Positions 43,305 through 52,504 of a stretch of DNA of 64,000 nt are shown in pieces; the stretch's first letter is position 1, and each line of letters starts with the position of its first letter. The stretch is taken from assembly GCA_963836405.1 (NCBI GenBank), contig CAWIJL010000001.1:62001-126000 (forward strand), in the 5' to 3' direction. The position numbers were made by a program, and so were the translations under genes. This DNA is from CAWIJJ01 sp963836405. GTDB taxonomy: Bacteria; Acidobacteriota; Terriglobia; Bryobacterales; Bryobacteraceae. The notes below the pieces were generated by a model. The model ran no database searches, was not told the DNA's origin, and saw only the letters and a list, made by a program, of their open reading frames with translations.

Positions 43305-44846
43305 CTACTGGCCGAGTTGGAATTGCAGGTCGATGGTGGTCACGGTTTCAACCGGCTCGCCGTTGAGGCGTGAGGGCTGGTAGCGCCACTGGCGGACGGC
43401 GTCGAGCGCGGCTTGAGCGAGGCGCGAGTCCACGGTGTTCACTACGCGGACAGAGCCGAGCGAGCCGTCCTTCAGGACCACGCCCATCAGCCTCACGGTG
43501 CCTTCGATTCCGGCCTGCTGGAGGTCAGGCGCGTAGAAAGGCCGTGGCTGCCGGACAAGTCGTGCGGGACTTACGTTACCACCGACGCGAATGCGCTGCG
43601 GGACAGCGTTCGCAGGGGCGGGTGGCGTCGTGGGCTTCGAGCCGCCCTTGACGACGAGCCGTTCGGAAATACCACCAATTTCGAGGAAGGCATCGAGACG
43701 GGCGACGGCGCCGGCCACCAGAGTAGTTTCCAACTTGCCGAGTTTGAAACCGCGGGCTGCGAATTCGAGCGTGTAGCGGCCGGCGGGAATGGCGGAAAAC
43801 CGGAATTCACCGGCGAGGTCGGCCTTCGTGGTCTCGCGGTTGCCGCCCTCGAGATTGATGGCGTTGACGGTGGCGTCAGGGATGCGGGCGCCGCTGGGAT
43901 CGTTGACGGTTCCGGCGAGCGTGCCGGTGGCGGCCTGGGCCAGCGCCGTGACCGACGCGAGGGGCAGCAGGGCTGCGAGTGCGGCAGCGGCGACGGCGAG
44001 CGCCGCGCGCGGGGGGAGGGGCCGGCGATTGCGACGGGTATCGAGCATGGCACGGATGCGCGCTTCGAGACCGGAGGTTTCGGCCATGGCGGGCGCGCCG
44101 GAGAGCGGGCCGCGACGGGCGGCGAGAGTGCGAACGAGGTCCATGACGTGGCCGGCGTACTCGTGGGGCGCGACGCCGGTGGCGAGGACGCTGTCGTCGC
44201 AGGCCCGCTCCCGTTCCTTGCGAAGTTCGCGGAGCGCGAGCCAGGCGAGGGGATGGAACCAGTAGAGGCAGCAGGCGGCCTGCGCGATGGATTGGGCGAG
44301 CAGGTCGCGGCGGCGGACGTGCGTCAGTTCGTGGAGCAGCACGACGCGCAGGCGGTCGGCGGGCCAGGCGGAGGCGCCGGCGGGAAGAAGGATGACGGGG
44401 CGGAAGATTCCCCAGGTCATGGGCACGGGGGCGAGCGGTGTTTCGAGCAGCGGCACTCCGTCCTCGATTCCCGTTGGGCGGGCGCGGGCGGCGATCCAGG
44501 AAGTACGGGTGGCGCCGGCGAGGAAGCGCGCGGCGGCCAGAAGGAACCCGGTCCACCAGATGGCGGCGAGGGAAAACGGCGGACGCGGTTGGGAAGTCGC
44601 GGGCACGGAGGGCGCGGGTGTCGAGAGCGCGGACGGACCCAGTTCGACTGCCTGCACCGCCAGGGCCACGGGAGCGCTCCATTTCGGGCCCAGGAGCATC
44701 GCGGCAGGCAGGACGAGGAGGGCGGCGAAGGCGGCGGTCCAGAGGAAATGCCGGAGGGCGGCGGGAGAGCGGCGCATGAGGGCGCCGGCGGCAAACGCGG
44801 CCGCCAGGATGGCGGTGGCTTTCCAGACGAATTCGAGAGACGTCAT
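43305..44846 (-). CDS. BlaR1-like M56 peptidase with carboxypeptidase-regulatory and TonB C-terminal domains
   Basis: A 513-residue protein. N-terminal transmembrane helices and an M56 metallopeptidase domain with HELTH (His172-His176) and ERACDDSVL make up residues about 1-270. A carboxypeptidase-regulatory-like beta domain follows (about 305-380, GTLAGTVNDPSGARIPDATV) and a TonB-type C-terminal domain (about 415-510, SVRVVNTVDSRLAQAALDAV). In BlaR1 the M56 part cleaves BlaI; the sensor domain here is replaced by these two envelope domains. It overlaps the BlaI gene by four bases. The open frame continues upstream to 45689 but only the ATG at 44846 fits. Confidence 0.9.
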   Translation of the reverse strand: MTSLEFVWKATAILAAAFAAGALMRRSPAALRHFLWTAAFAALLVLPAAMLLGPKWSAPVALAVQAVELGPSALSTPAPSVPATSQPRPPFSLAAIWWTGFLLAAARFLAGATRTSWIAARARPTGIEDGVPLLETPLAPVPMTWGIFRPVILLPAGASAWPADRLRVVLLHELTHVRRRDLLAQSIAQAACCLYWFHPLAWLALRELRKERERACDDSVLATGVAPHEYAGHVMDLVRTLAARRGPLSGAPAMAETSGLEARIRAMLDTRRNRRPLPPRAALAVAAAALAALLPLASVTALAQAATGTLAGTVNDPSGARIPDATVNAINLEGGNRETTKADLAGEFRFSAIPAGRYTLEFAARGFKLGKLETTLVAGAVARLDAFLEIGGISERLVVKGGSKPTTPPAPANAVPQRIRVGGNVSPARLVRQPRPFYAPDLQQAGIEGTVRLMGVVLKDGSLGSVRVVNTVDSRLAQAALDAVRQWRYQPSRLNGEPVETVTTIDLQFQLGQ

Positions 44847-45235
44847 GATTGGGCTCCTGTTTTGGCCTCGGCGATCATCCGCGAGATGCGGTCCAGGTCG
44901 GTTTTGGAAAGTTTGGACGAGGAAAGGTCGAGCAGTGCGGCGACGGCGTTTTCGACGGATCCCTCGAAAAACGTGGAAACCATGTGGCGCAGGGCGGAGC
45001 GGCGGGCGGTGTCGCGGCCGACCACGGGCATGTACACGTAGCGAAGGGCTTCCTCTTCGTGGCGGATGTGGCCCTTCTCTTCGAGGACGCGGAGCTTGGC
45101 GCGGACGGCGGAGTAGGTGGGCGCCTCGGGGAGATCCTCGTGAATCTGGGAGGCGCTGGCGCGGCCGCGCTGGTAAAGGATGTCCATGATCTGGCGTTCG
45201 CGGCGGCTGAGAGTGCGATGTTTTTCCCTGGCCAT
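44843..45235 (-). CDS. BlaI/MecI/CopY-family transcriptional repressor
   Basis: A 130-residue winged-helix repressor: LSRRERQIMDILYQRGRASA, SQIHEDLPEAPTYSAVRAKL and EEKGHIRHEEEALRYVYMPV. The C-terminal dimerisation region (VSTFFEGSVENAVAALLD) is also typical. It is co-transcribed with the M56 protein, which likely cleaves it. An imperfect palindrome lies directly upstream of its ATG (45236-45256) and is the likely autoregulatory operator. Confidence 0.93.
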   Translation of the reverse strand: MAREKHRTLSRRERQIMDILYQRGRASASQIHEDLPEAPTYSAVRAKLRVLEEKGHIRHEEEALRYVYMPVVGRDTARRSALRHMVSTFFEGSVENAVAALLDLSSSKLSKTDLDRISRMIAEAKTGAQS

Positions 45236-45256
45236 ATGCTGCTAAAACAGCAGTAT
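45236..45256. promoter_or_regulatory. Palindrome upstream of the BlaI-type gene, likely operator
   Basis: The arms ATGCTGCT (45236-45243) and AGCAGTAT (45249-45256) are reverse complements except for one base, separated by five bases, and the inner CTGCT/AGCAG pair is exact. The site lies at the edge of the start codon. It differs from the classical TACA-n-TGTA BlaI box, so it is inferred from position and symmetry. Confidence 0.55.
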
Positions 45257-45377
45257 GCTGCAAAAGAAGCATCTTGTCAAGGGGCGTGCGACAGCCTTTA
45301 GCCCGCTTTCGGTTTTCGGAGTACAATGGACTCGATTTTTTGTTGTCGAGTCGAATTATTGAACCTGGAGGACTGGA

Positions 45378-47481
45378 ATGAGACTGACCGCGCTTCGCCT
45401 GATTCCCTGCCTCGCGCTGGCGTGTACCGCTTTTGCGCAAGACGCTCCCTGGACCGGTACGCTTCGTGGAGCCTGGGTGCAGACCGGACAAGCGGCCCCA
45501 GGGGACATCACGCTTGCGGCAAAAGACGGCGTTTGCCGGATCGTGGTAGCGGACGATGAGAACGCGGCGGTGCACCAGGCCGCCAACTTCCTTGCGGGCG
45601 ATATCGAGAAGATCAGCGGGTACAAGCCGGAGGTAGCGAATGCGGCGGCGGGCGGCAGGGTCAACATCCACCTGGTCACGGCGGGACACGGACAGATTCC
45701 GGCGGCGGTCAACGCGGCGGCGCTACAGGGTCAATGGGAGAGCTACCGCGTGGCGACGGAAGGGCGGAACGTGTGGCTGGTGGGTTCGAATCCGCGCGGC
45801 ACGGCGTTTGCCGCTTACACGCTTTCGGAACGGCTGGGGATCGACCCGATCTACATCTGGTCCGGTTACGAGCCGGTGCACCGCGACCCGCTTGTTTTAA
45901 AGAGCACCAATTTTTCGCAGGCGCCGCCCACGTTCCGCTACCGCGGCTTCTTTCACGACGATGAAGACCTGCTGCCGCGTCCTTTCGACGCCAACGGCTA
46001 TCCGCTGCAAACGGGCGACGTGCCGCTCGAGTGGTACAAGCGATTTTTCGAAACGGCGCTGCGGCTGCGCATGAACATGGTGGCGCCGTACACGCGCGTG
46101 CACCGGCGGTTCGAGGTGCAGAAACTGGCGAGCGACTGGGGGCTCTATTACACATCGCACCACTACGACATCCTGGTTTCGAATCCGTTCGGGCTGACCA
46201 CGTTTAATCTGGCCGCCGAGCGCGGGGTGAAGCCGGATTACAACTGGTTCACCAACCGCGAGGGCATGCTGGCGTTCTGGAAGGGAGGCGTGACCGAGAA
46301 CAAGGACATCGACGTGATCTGGCCGGTGGGGATGCGCGGGACGTCGGACCGGGCGTTCACGTTCCCGCCGGGAACGACGGACGATCAGAAGGCCGCGACT
46401 TTCCGCGACGTGATCGGGGAGGAGGTGAAGATGGTGCGGAGCGAGGTGAAGGACCCGCTGTTTCACTTCACGATGTACTCGGAGATGCTGCCGCAATACC
46501 AGCGCGATCCGGCGGCGTTCGATTTGCCCGAGGACGTGATCATCGTCTGGCCGGACGACAACGACGGCCACATGCGCGGCCTGCCGTCGTCACTGGGCAA
46601 ATGGAAGCACGGGGTGTACTACCACCTGGCTTACCTGGGCGGGAACCTGAGCAAGCAGACGACGCATACGGAAACTCCGGCAGTGGTGGCGGAAGAGTTT
46701 CAGAAGATCGTGAAGGCGGGCGCCACCGAATACATGCTGGTGAACGTTTCGGAGGTGCGGGACTACGTGATGGGCGCGCGGATGATCGCGGACATCTGCT
46801 GGAACGCTCCGGCGGTTTTTTCTTCACCGGACGCGGCTGGGCGCTACACGGGCTGGTGGTCGCGCGAATATTTCGGCGGGCCGGCGACGGCCAAGGCCGC
46901 GGAGGCCGTGTATAAGCAGTACTTCGCGCTGCTCGACAAGCCGAATACGCTGTGGACGGCGATGGACTCGATTCAGACGCTGATCGACCGGCTCTACGAA
47001 AAAGCGGCGGGGAAAGACCCGGAGCCGTTCGACGCGAATACGGTGGCGCAATTGCAATCGCGCGCGAAGCTGCTGGACGCGGCGCTCGCGGAGGAGGAAC
47101 GCGCGGAGGCCGGGCTGCCGCTGGCGGAGAGGCGCTTCCTTTCGATCGACGCGGGCCTGGGGCTGCGGATCGCGCAGCGGCAGACGCACGCGGCGCTGGA
47201 TTTGGCAGCGGCGCTGCGGGCGCCGGACGCGGCGCGGATGTGGCCGCCGGTGCTGGCGGCGCGCGATTCGCTGGAAGAAGCTGGAGACGGAATTCGCGCG
47301 GGGCGAATACCCGCCGTTCGACCGCTGGTACGAGGAGAGCTGGATCCGGTCCGCGCGCAGCCTGAACAATCCGCATCGCGCGTACAACCAGCTTCGCGCC
47401 TTCATCGGGAGCGACGGGCGGGACGAACGGCCTCCGGCGCCGCGGCCGCCGGGACCTCCGCCGGCGCCGGCCGCGCGCTAA
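45378..47481 (+). CDS. Glycosyl hydrolase 115-like protein (alpha-glucuronidase type), frame broken near the end
   Basis: A secreted protein (signal MRLTALRLIPCLALACTAFA) with the GH115 layout: an N-terminal domain with HQAANFLAGDIEKISGYKP, then FRYRGFFHDDEDLLPRP, MVAPYTRVHRRFE and the late ARMIADICWNAPAVF. GH115 enzymes release glucuronic acid from xylan. About residue 632 the frame shifts: deleting one G at 47273-47274 continues as SLKKLETEFARGEYPPFDRW and WYEESWIRSARSLNNPHRAY, ending at a stop at 47479-47481 with a proline-rich tail, total about 700 residues. Without correction the frame runs into the next gene and ends at 47603. The extra base may be a mutation or an error. A GGAGG site precedes the ATG. 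Confidence 0.8.
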
Positions 47482-47515
47482 GCGAGGGGCAGGCGGGCGA
47501 TATCATCGAATCAGG

Positions 47516-47806
47516 ATGGCTGCCCCGAAGCTGCACCTCGACGAACAACAGGTCCTGGCAATTGCCAGGGCGGTGGCGGATCCGAAGCGGTTCGAGATGC
47601 TGATGCGGATCGGCCAGTCCAAGGAAGCGCCGACGTGCACCAGCGTGCGCGACTGGACCGGCCTTGCTCCGGCCACCGTGTCCCACCACCTGAAGGAACT
47701 CGAGAATGCAGGACTGGTGGAAGTGGAGCGATGCGGCAAATTCGCCCACATCCGCATGCGAAGGGATGTTTGGAACGCCTATTTGAAGCGCCTTTCTGCG
47801 ATTTGA
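47516..47806 (+). CDS. ArsR-family transcriptional repressor
   Basis: A 96-residue winged-helix protein: LAIARAVADPKRFEMLMRIG at the start, recognition helix APATVSHHLKELENAGLVEV, and a wing ERCGKFAHIRM. No clear metal-binding ELCVC motif is present; the single Cys in TCTSVRD and one in the wing leave metal or redox sensing open. It precedes an SDR gene; a perfect palindrome in the intergenic part is its likely operator. Confidence 0.92.
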   Translation: MAAPKLHLDEQQVLAIARAVADPKRFEMLMRIGQSKEAPTCTSVRDWTGLAPATVSHHLKELENAGLVEVERCGKFAHIRMRRDVWNAYLKRLSAI

Positions 47807-47854
47807 GCGAAACGCACCGAAATTCTCCTGCATCTTCCCGCACGACCCAGCCAT

Positions 47855-47876
47855 CATTTCGATAGGCATCGAAATG
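47855..47876. promoter_or_regulatory. Perfect palindromic operator between arsR-type and SDR genes
   Basis: CATTTCGAT (47855-47863) and ATCGAAATG (47868-47876) are exact reverse complements separated by four bases. The site lies 39 bp before the SDR start and 48 bp after the regulator stop. It overlaps the upstream ATG of the SDR frame, which argues that translation starts at 47916. Confidence 0.75.
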
Positions 47877-47915
47877 ACGGAGCGAAAGACGCTTCGCCGG
47901 AAAGAGGGAAATCGG

Positions 47916-48668
47916 ATGAACAAGTTGAAGGACAAAGTGGCGGTGGTTACAGGAGCGTCGAAAGGGATTGGCGCGGCGGTGGCGCGGCAACTGGCCGCCG
48001 AGGGAGCGCGCGTGGTGGTGAACTATTCAACCAGTCGAGAGGGCGCCGAAAAAGTGGTGGCGGAGATCGAAAAGGCCGGCGGAAGAGCGATCGCACTGGG
48101 CGGCAGTGTGGCCAAGCCGGAGGAGATCGAGGCGCTGTTTGCGGCGACCGTGAAGGCGTTCGGGAGAGTGGATATCCTGGTGAACAACGCGGGCGTGTAC
48201 GCCTTCTCGCCGCTCGAGCAGGTCACGCTGGAGGAATACAAGCGGCAGTACGATACGAACGTGCTGGGCGTGCTGCTGGCCACCAAGGCGGCCCTTCCGC
48301 TGTTTCCGGCGGAAGGCGGCAGCGTGGTGAACATCAGTTCGGTGGTGAGCACAATGGCTCCGGCGGCGGCATCGGTCTACGCTTCGACGAAGGGCGCGGT
48401 GGATTCGATCACCAAGTCACTGGCGAAGGAACTGGGCCGGCGCAGGATCCGGGTGAACGCGGTGAATCCGGGGCTGGTGGTGACGGAAGGCGCGGCGTCG
48501 TCGGGCCTGGTGGGGAGCGATTTTGAAAAGACGGCCGTGGCGAACACGCCTCTCGGGCGAGCCGGCAATCCGGAAGACATCGCGCTGCCGGTTTCGTTCC
48601 TTGCTTCCGAGGATGCCCGGTGGATCACGGGCGAGACGATCTTCGTCTCCGGCGGCGCGGCGATCTGA
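47916..48668 (+). CDS. Short-chain dehydrogenase/reductase (3-oxoacyl-ACP-reductase-like)
   Basis: A 250-residue classical SDR with the cofactor loop VVTGASKGIGAAVA, NNAGVYAF, catalytic Ser in VVNISSVVS, YASTK with the Tyr-Lys pair, and NPGLVVTEG. NYSTSRE after the second strand suggests NADP(H) preference. The frame opens at 47874, but ATG at 47916 has an AAAGAGGG site and lies outside the palindrome. It is probably repressed by the ArsR-type protein encoded just before it; the substrate is unknown. Confidence 0.92.
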   Translation: MNKLKDKVAVVTGASKGIGAAVARQLAAEGARVVVNYSTSREGAEKVVAEIEKAGGRAIALGGSVAKPEEIEALFAATVKAFGRVDILVNNAGVYAFSPLEQVTLEEYKRQYDTNVLGVLLATKAALPLFPAEGGSVVNISSVVSTMAPAAASVYASTKGAVDSITKSLAKELGRRRIRVNAVNPGLVVTEGAASSGLVGSDFEKTAVANTPLGRAGNPEDIALPVSFLASEDARWITGETIFVSGGAAI

Positions 48669-48679
48669 CAGGCCACCCG

Positions 48680-50923
48680 TTATTGCACGGTCATGGCGAT
48701 CAGTTCGGCCGGCACGCCGGGGGCGCCGATTGCCATGACCAGATACTGCACGCCGTCGATCATGTAGGTCATCGGGATTCCGGTGACGTTGGCGGGTAGC
48801 TGCATTTCGTGCAGGACTTTGCCGGTGCGCTTATCGAGGGCGCGGAACATGGGGCCGCCGGCGCCTTTGGGCATGGCGTACATGCCGCCGCCATCGGCGG
48901 TGAACAGGAGGGAGCGCGTGACCAGCATGGGCGCGTGTTCGGGATTGCCGGTCTGGCCGAGGTCAACGCCCTTGAGCGCGGGGTGCTGTTTCACGAAGTC
49001 GGGCGTGCTGCCGTGGGGAGTCATCCAGACCTGTTCGCCGGTGTTGAGGTCGATGGCGGTGATGCGGCCCCATGGCGGTTTGGCGAGGGGCAGGCCCTGG
49101 GGACCGTAGTGGGCGGTGCTGTACTGGCCCTGATACAACATGTCGGGGCGGCGGGGATCGCGCACCAGGGAGACGGGCGCGGCGAAGGTGACGGAGGAAA
49201 CGTAGAGCATGCCGGTCTCGGGGTCGGCCGCGCCGCCCTGCCAGTTGGCGCCGCCGGTGGGCGAGGGCAGAATGATGGTGGCCTTTTTGCCTCCGGCTCC
49301 GGCGACGGAGGGCGGAGTAAAGATCTGGCCGAGGCGATATTGGGCCGCGATCTTCAGCGCTTCGGCTTTGAGTTCGGGCGTGAAATCGATGAGGTCGTCC
49401 ACGGTGAAGCCCTGCTTGTCGAAGGGCGGAGGTTTGGTGGGGAAGGGCTGGGTGGGCGAGGTGCGTTCGCCGGGCACGTCGGACTGCGGCACGGGGCGCT
49501 CTTCGATGGGCCAGACGGGCTTGCCGGTGACGCGGTCGAAGACGTAGACGAATGCCTGCTTGGTGATCTGGGCGACGGCCTTGACGGGGCGGCCGTTGAC
49601 GGTGATATCGAGAAGCGTAGGGGAGGTGGGCAGGTCCCAGTCCCAGACGCCGTGGTGCACGATCTGGAAATGCCAGACGCGTTTGCCGGTGCGCGCATCG
49701 AGGCAAACGAGGCTCTCGCCGAACAAGTTGTTGCCGTGGCGATAGCCGCCGTAGAAATCGCCGGTGGGGGTTTCGGTGGGGACGTAGACGTAGCCGAGTT
49801 GCTCGTCGGCGCTGAGCGGTCCCCAGGCTCCGGTGTTGCCGGTGTATTCCCAGGATCCGTCTTCCCAGGTGTCATTGCCGAATTCGCCCGGCTGGGCGAT
49901 GGTGTGAAACGTCCAGAGGCGCTTGCCCGTGCGGACGTCGTAGCCGCGGATGTAGCCGGGCACGTTGTTTTTCGTGCGCGGCGCGATGCCGGCCTGGAGG
50001 GCTGCTCCGACGACGACCACGTCGCGGACGACGATGGCGGGGGAGGAGTCGCCGATCTCGCCGGGCTTGACCACGGCGCGGTCGAGGCCTTCCCACAGAT
50101 CGACAAGACCGTCTTTGCCGAAGCCGGGAACGGGGCGGCCGGTGCGCGCGTCGAGGGCCACGAGCTGGTAGCCGGGCGTAATGAGAAGGATGCGCTCGTC
50201 GCTGCCGTCGCTCCAGTAGGCGAGGCCGCGGTTGTTGCGGCGGGCGACGGTGGAGGCGCGGGCACCCTCGTCGATGCGGTACATCCACAGGGTCTCGCCG
50301 GTAACGGCGTCGAGGGCGACCGCATCGCGGCGGGTGCCGGCGGTGAGGAAGAGGCGGCCGCCGACCATGAGAGGCGTGACTTCCCAGTTGAACTCGGGCT
50401 GGCGTCCGAAATTCTGCGCCTTCCACGACCACGCGATGTGCAGCTTGGCGACGTTGGAGGCGTTGATTTGATCGAGCGGGGAATACTTGGTACTGCCGGC
50501 GTCGCCGCCGTAATAGCGCCACTCGGCGGTGCGGACGGGGGCGGCGGGCGCGGCGGGCGTTCCACCGAGCTCGCCGGCGCCGGGACGAAAGCCGTTCGCC
50601 GAAAGAATGTAGGAGACGATATCGGCATACTGGCGCGCGGAGAGGCCGCCGGGATTATCGGTGGGCATGGTGCGGCGGGTGAAGTCGAGCAGGTCGGCGG
50701 CGCTGCGGCGGGTCCAGCGCGCGAGGAAGGGCGCGCCCGCGAGCGCGGGGGAACTTTCGACGCCGGCGAGGTTCGGGCCATGGCAGCGTGCGCAGTTTTC
50801 GGCGTAAGCGGCGCGCCCGTTCTGCGCCTGAGCGGCCGAGAATGCGCCATCCCACGCGGGGCGGGTCTGCGCGCCCGCGGCAATCGTAAACAGGATACCC
50901 AGTACGGCGGAAACTCGAAGCAT
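48680..50923 (-). CDS. PQQ-dependent alcohol/glucose-type dehydrogenase with N-terminal cytochrome c domain
   Basis: A 747-residue protein with a signal peptide (MLRVSAVLGILFTIAAGAQ). A cytochrome c domain follows with CARCH (Cys44, Cys47, His48). The PQQ beta-propeller begins about residue 130 (AEWRYYGGDAGSTKYSPLDQ), with AVALDAVTGETLWMYR, VWDWDLPTSPTLLDI and WGRITAIDLNTGEQVW blades. It oxidises an alcohol or sugar in the periplasm and passes electrons to its haem. The frame extends to 51685, but the ATG at 50923 (or a GTG at 50932) gives the exported N-terminus. The next plus-strand gene is also a PQQ-type sugar dehydrogenase. Confidence 0.9.
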   Translation of the reverse strand: MLRVSAVLGILFTIAAGAQTRPAWDGAFSAAQAQNGRAAYAENCARCHGPNLAGVESSPALAGAPFLARWTRRSAADLLDFTRRTMPTDNPGGLSARQYADIVSYILSANGFRPGAGELGGTPAAPAAPVRTAEWRYYGGDAGSTKYSPLDQINASNVAKLHIAWSWKAQNFGRQPEFNWEVTPLMVGGRLFLTAGTRRDAVALDAVTGETLWMYRIDEGARASTVARRNNRGLAYWSDGSDERILLITPGYQLVALDARTGRPVPGFGKDGLVDLWEGLDRAVVKPGEIGDSSPAIVVRDVVVVGAALQAGIAPRTKNNVPGYIRGYDVRTGKRLWTFHTIAQPGEFGNDTWEDGSWEYTGNTGAWGPLSADEQLGYVYVPTETPTGDFYGGYRHGNNLFGESLVCLDARTGKRVWHFQIVHHGVWDWDLPTSPTLLDITVNGRPVKAVAQITKQAFVYVFDRVTGKPVWPIEERPVPQSDVPGERTSPTQPFPTKPPPFDKQGFTVDDLIDFTPELKAEALKIAAQYRLGQIFTPPSVAGAGGKKATIILPSPTGGANWQGGAADPETGMLYVSSVTFAAPVSLVRDPRRPDMLYQGQYSTAHYGPQGLPLAKPPWGRITAIDLNTGEQVWMTPHGSTPDFVKQHPALKGVDLGQTGNPEHAPMLVTRSLLFTADGGGMYAMPKGAGGPMFRALDKRTGKVLHEMQLPANVTGIPMTYMIDGVQYLVMAIGAPGVPAELIAMTVQ

Positions 50924-51079
50924 CGGTTTCACTACTCTACCGCCGTTCCCGGCGCGGGGCCAAACGGACCGCTCCTTCCACTCGCGGCTCTGCTTCTGCG
51001 TCGCACACAGTAAAGGTTTTTGGGGTGCGAGGATCTGGCGCGCGGCGGCGGGCGGTGTCAGAATGGTTTCCTGCGTAAC

Positions 51080-52504
51080 ATGCTTACCTTTCCGTTTCGT
51101 TTGATTGCGGCCGCCTCCGTGCTGGCCTGTAGCGCGTGCGCCCAATCGCCGCACGCGACGAACGACCCGTTTCCGAAGCCGATTCCGGCCAGCGAGGGCG
51201 CGGTCACGGTGCGGTTCGTCGAGTTCGCGACGCTGCCCGAGATACCGGGCGAATCGCAACCCGCCCGTATGATGCTGCTGCTGGACGAGCCCGGCACGCG
51301 GCGCCTTTTCGTCAACGACATGCGCGGGCCGCTTTACGGCGTGAGCTATGACGGCAAGACGATACGGAAGTACATCGACATCGACGACGCGGAGTGGGGC
51401 GTGAAAGTGCAGTCGGGAGGCTCGGAGCGGGGCTTTCAGAGTTTCGCGTTTCATCCGCAGTTCAGCCGCGCGGGCACGCGCGGTTACGGCAAGTTCTACA
51501 CCTATACCGACACGTCCAACACGTCGCCGCCGGCCGACTTCAAACCGGGCGGGGGCAGTCACACGCACGACACGGTGCTGCTCGAATGGACAGCGAAAAA
51601 TCCGGCTGCGGCCGTATATGACGGCGGGCCGCCGCGCGAGATCGTGCGGTTCGAGCAGCCGTTTTCGAACCACAACGGCGGGCACCTGACGTTCAATCCG
51701 CTGGAGAAAGAGGGCAGCCCGGGGTACGGCCTGCTGTACTTCGGACTGGCAGACGGGGGAAGCGGCGGCGATCCGCTGAAGAACGCGCAGAACCTGGCTT
51801 CGCCGTTCGGCAAAATCCTGCGCATCGATCCGATGGGAACGAACAGCGCGAACGGGAAGTACGGCATCCCGGCGGACAATCCGTTCGCGCGCGACGGAAA
51901 CGATGCAACGTTGGGCGAGATTTACGCTTACGGCATCCGCAATACGCAGCGGCTCTTCTGGGATTCGAAGAACGGCAACATGTTCATGTCGGATATCGGG
52001 CAGAACACCGTGGAGAAAGTAAGCCGGGTGACGGCGGGCGCGAACCTGGGGTGGAACGTGTGGGAGGGCAGTTTCCGGTATATGGGCCGGGAAGTAAGCC
52101 TCGAAGATCCGCGCAGCGATCCGAAGGTGACTTACCCGACGGTGGAGTACGGACAGCTCGATCCGCTGCTACAGCCGAGTTCGGCGGCGATCGGGGGTTT
52201 GGTGTACCGGCGGAACGCGATCAAGCAGATTTCGAACCTGCTGCTGTTCGGCGATAACCCGAGCGGCGAAATATTTTATGTGAACGCGGACAAGCTGCCG
52301 GACGGGGGGCAGGACGCGATCCGCAGAATTCTATTCGACGACAAGGGCGCGACCAAGACGCTGTTGCAACTGATCCGCGAAAAGAATCAAGCGCAGGGGA
52401 AGAGCCCGGCGAGCCGCGCCGATCTTCGTTTTGGCGAGGCGACGGACGGACGGGTTTTCATCCTGAACAAGCGGGACAACACCATCCGCCTGCTGGCGCC
52501 ATGA
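51080..52504 (+). CDS. PQQ-dependent soluble aldose sugar dehydrogenase (GSDH family)
   Basis: A 474-residue six-bladed propeller: FAFHPQFSRAGTRGYGKFYT, FSNHNGGHLTFNPLEKEGSP, ASPFGKILRIDP and NTQRLFWDSKNGNMFMSDIG, the last with the typical DIGQN motif. The ATG at 51080 is followed by a signal peptide ending SVLACSACAQ, perhaps a lipoprotein. It would oxidise aldoses in the periplasm with PQQ. Its stop overlaps the ATG of the marC-like gene (ATGA), so the three following genes form an operon. It diverges from the PQQ-cytochrome gene across about 160 bp. Confidence 0.92.
   Translation: MLTFPFRLIAAASVLACSACAQSPHATNDPFPKPIPASEGAVTVRFVEFATLPEIPGESQPARMMLLLDEPGTRRLFVNDMRGPLYGVSYDGKTIRKYIDIDDAEWGVKVQSGGSERGFQSFAFHPQFSRAGTRGYGKFYTYTDTSNTSPPADFKPGGGSHTHDTVLLEWTAKNPAAAVYDGGPPREIVRFEQPFSNHNGGHLTFNPLEKEGSPGYGLLYFGLADGGSGGDPLKNAQNLASPFGKILRIDPMGTNSANGKYGIPADNPFARDGNDATLGEIYAYGIRNTQRLFWDSKNGNMFMSDIGQNTVEKVSRVTAGANLGWNVWEGSFRYMGREVSLEDPRSDPKVTYPTVEYGQLDPLLQPSSAAIGGLVYRRNAIKQISNLLLFGDNPSGEIFYVNADKLPDGGQDAIRRILFDDKGATKTLLQLIREKNQAQGKSPASRADLRFGEATDGRVFILNKRDNTIRLLAP

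Noticed and set aside
48809..51013. Open frame of 734 codons on the plus strand
   Set aside because: It is antisense to the PQQ dehydrogenase, is Gly/Ala/Arg-rich without any domain, and results from high GC in the third codon position.
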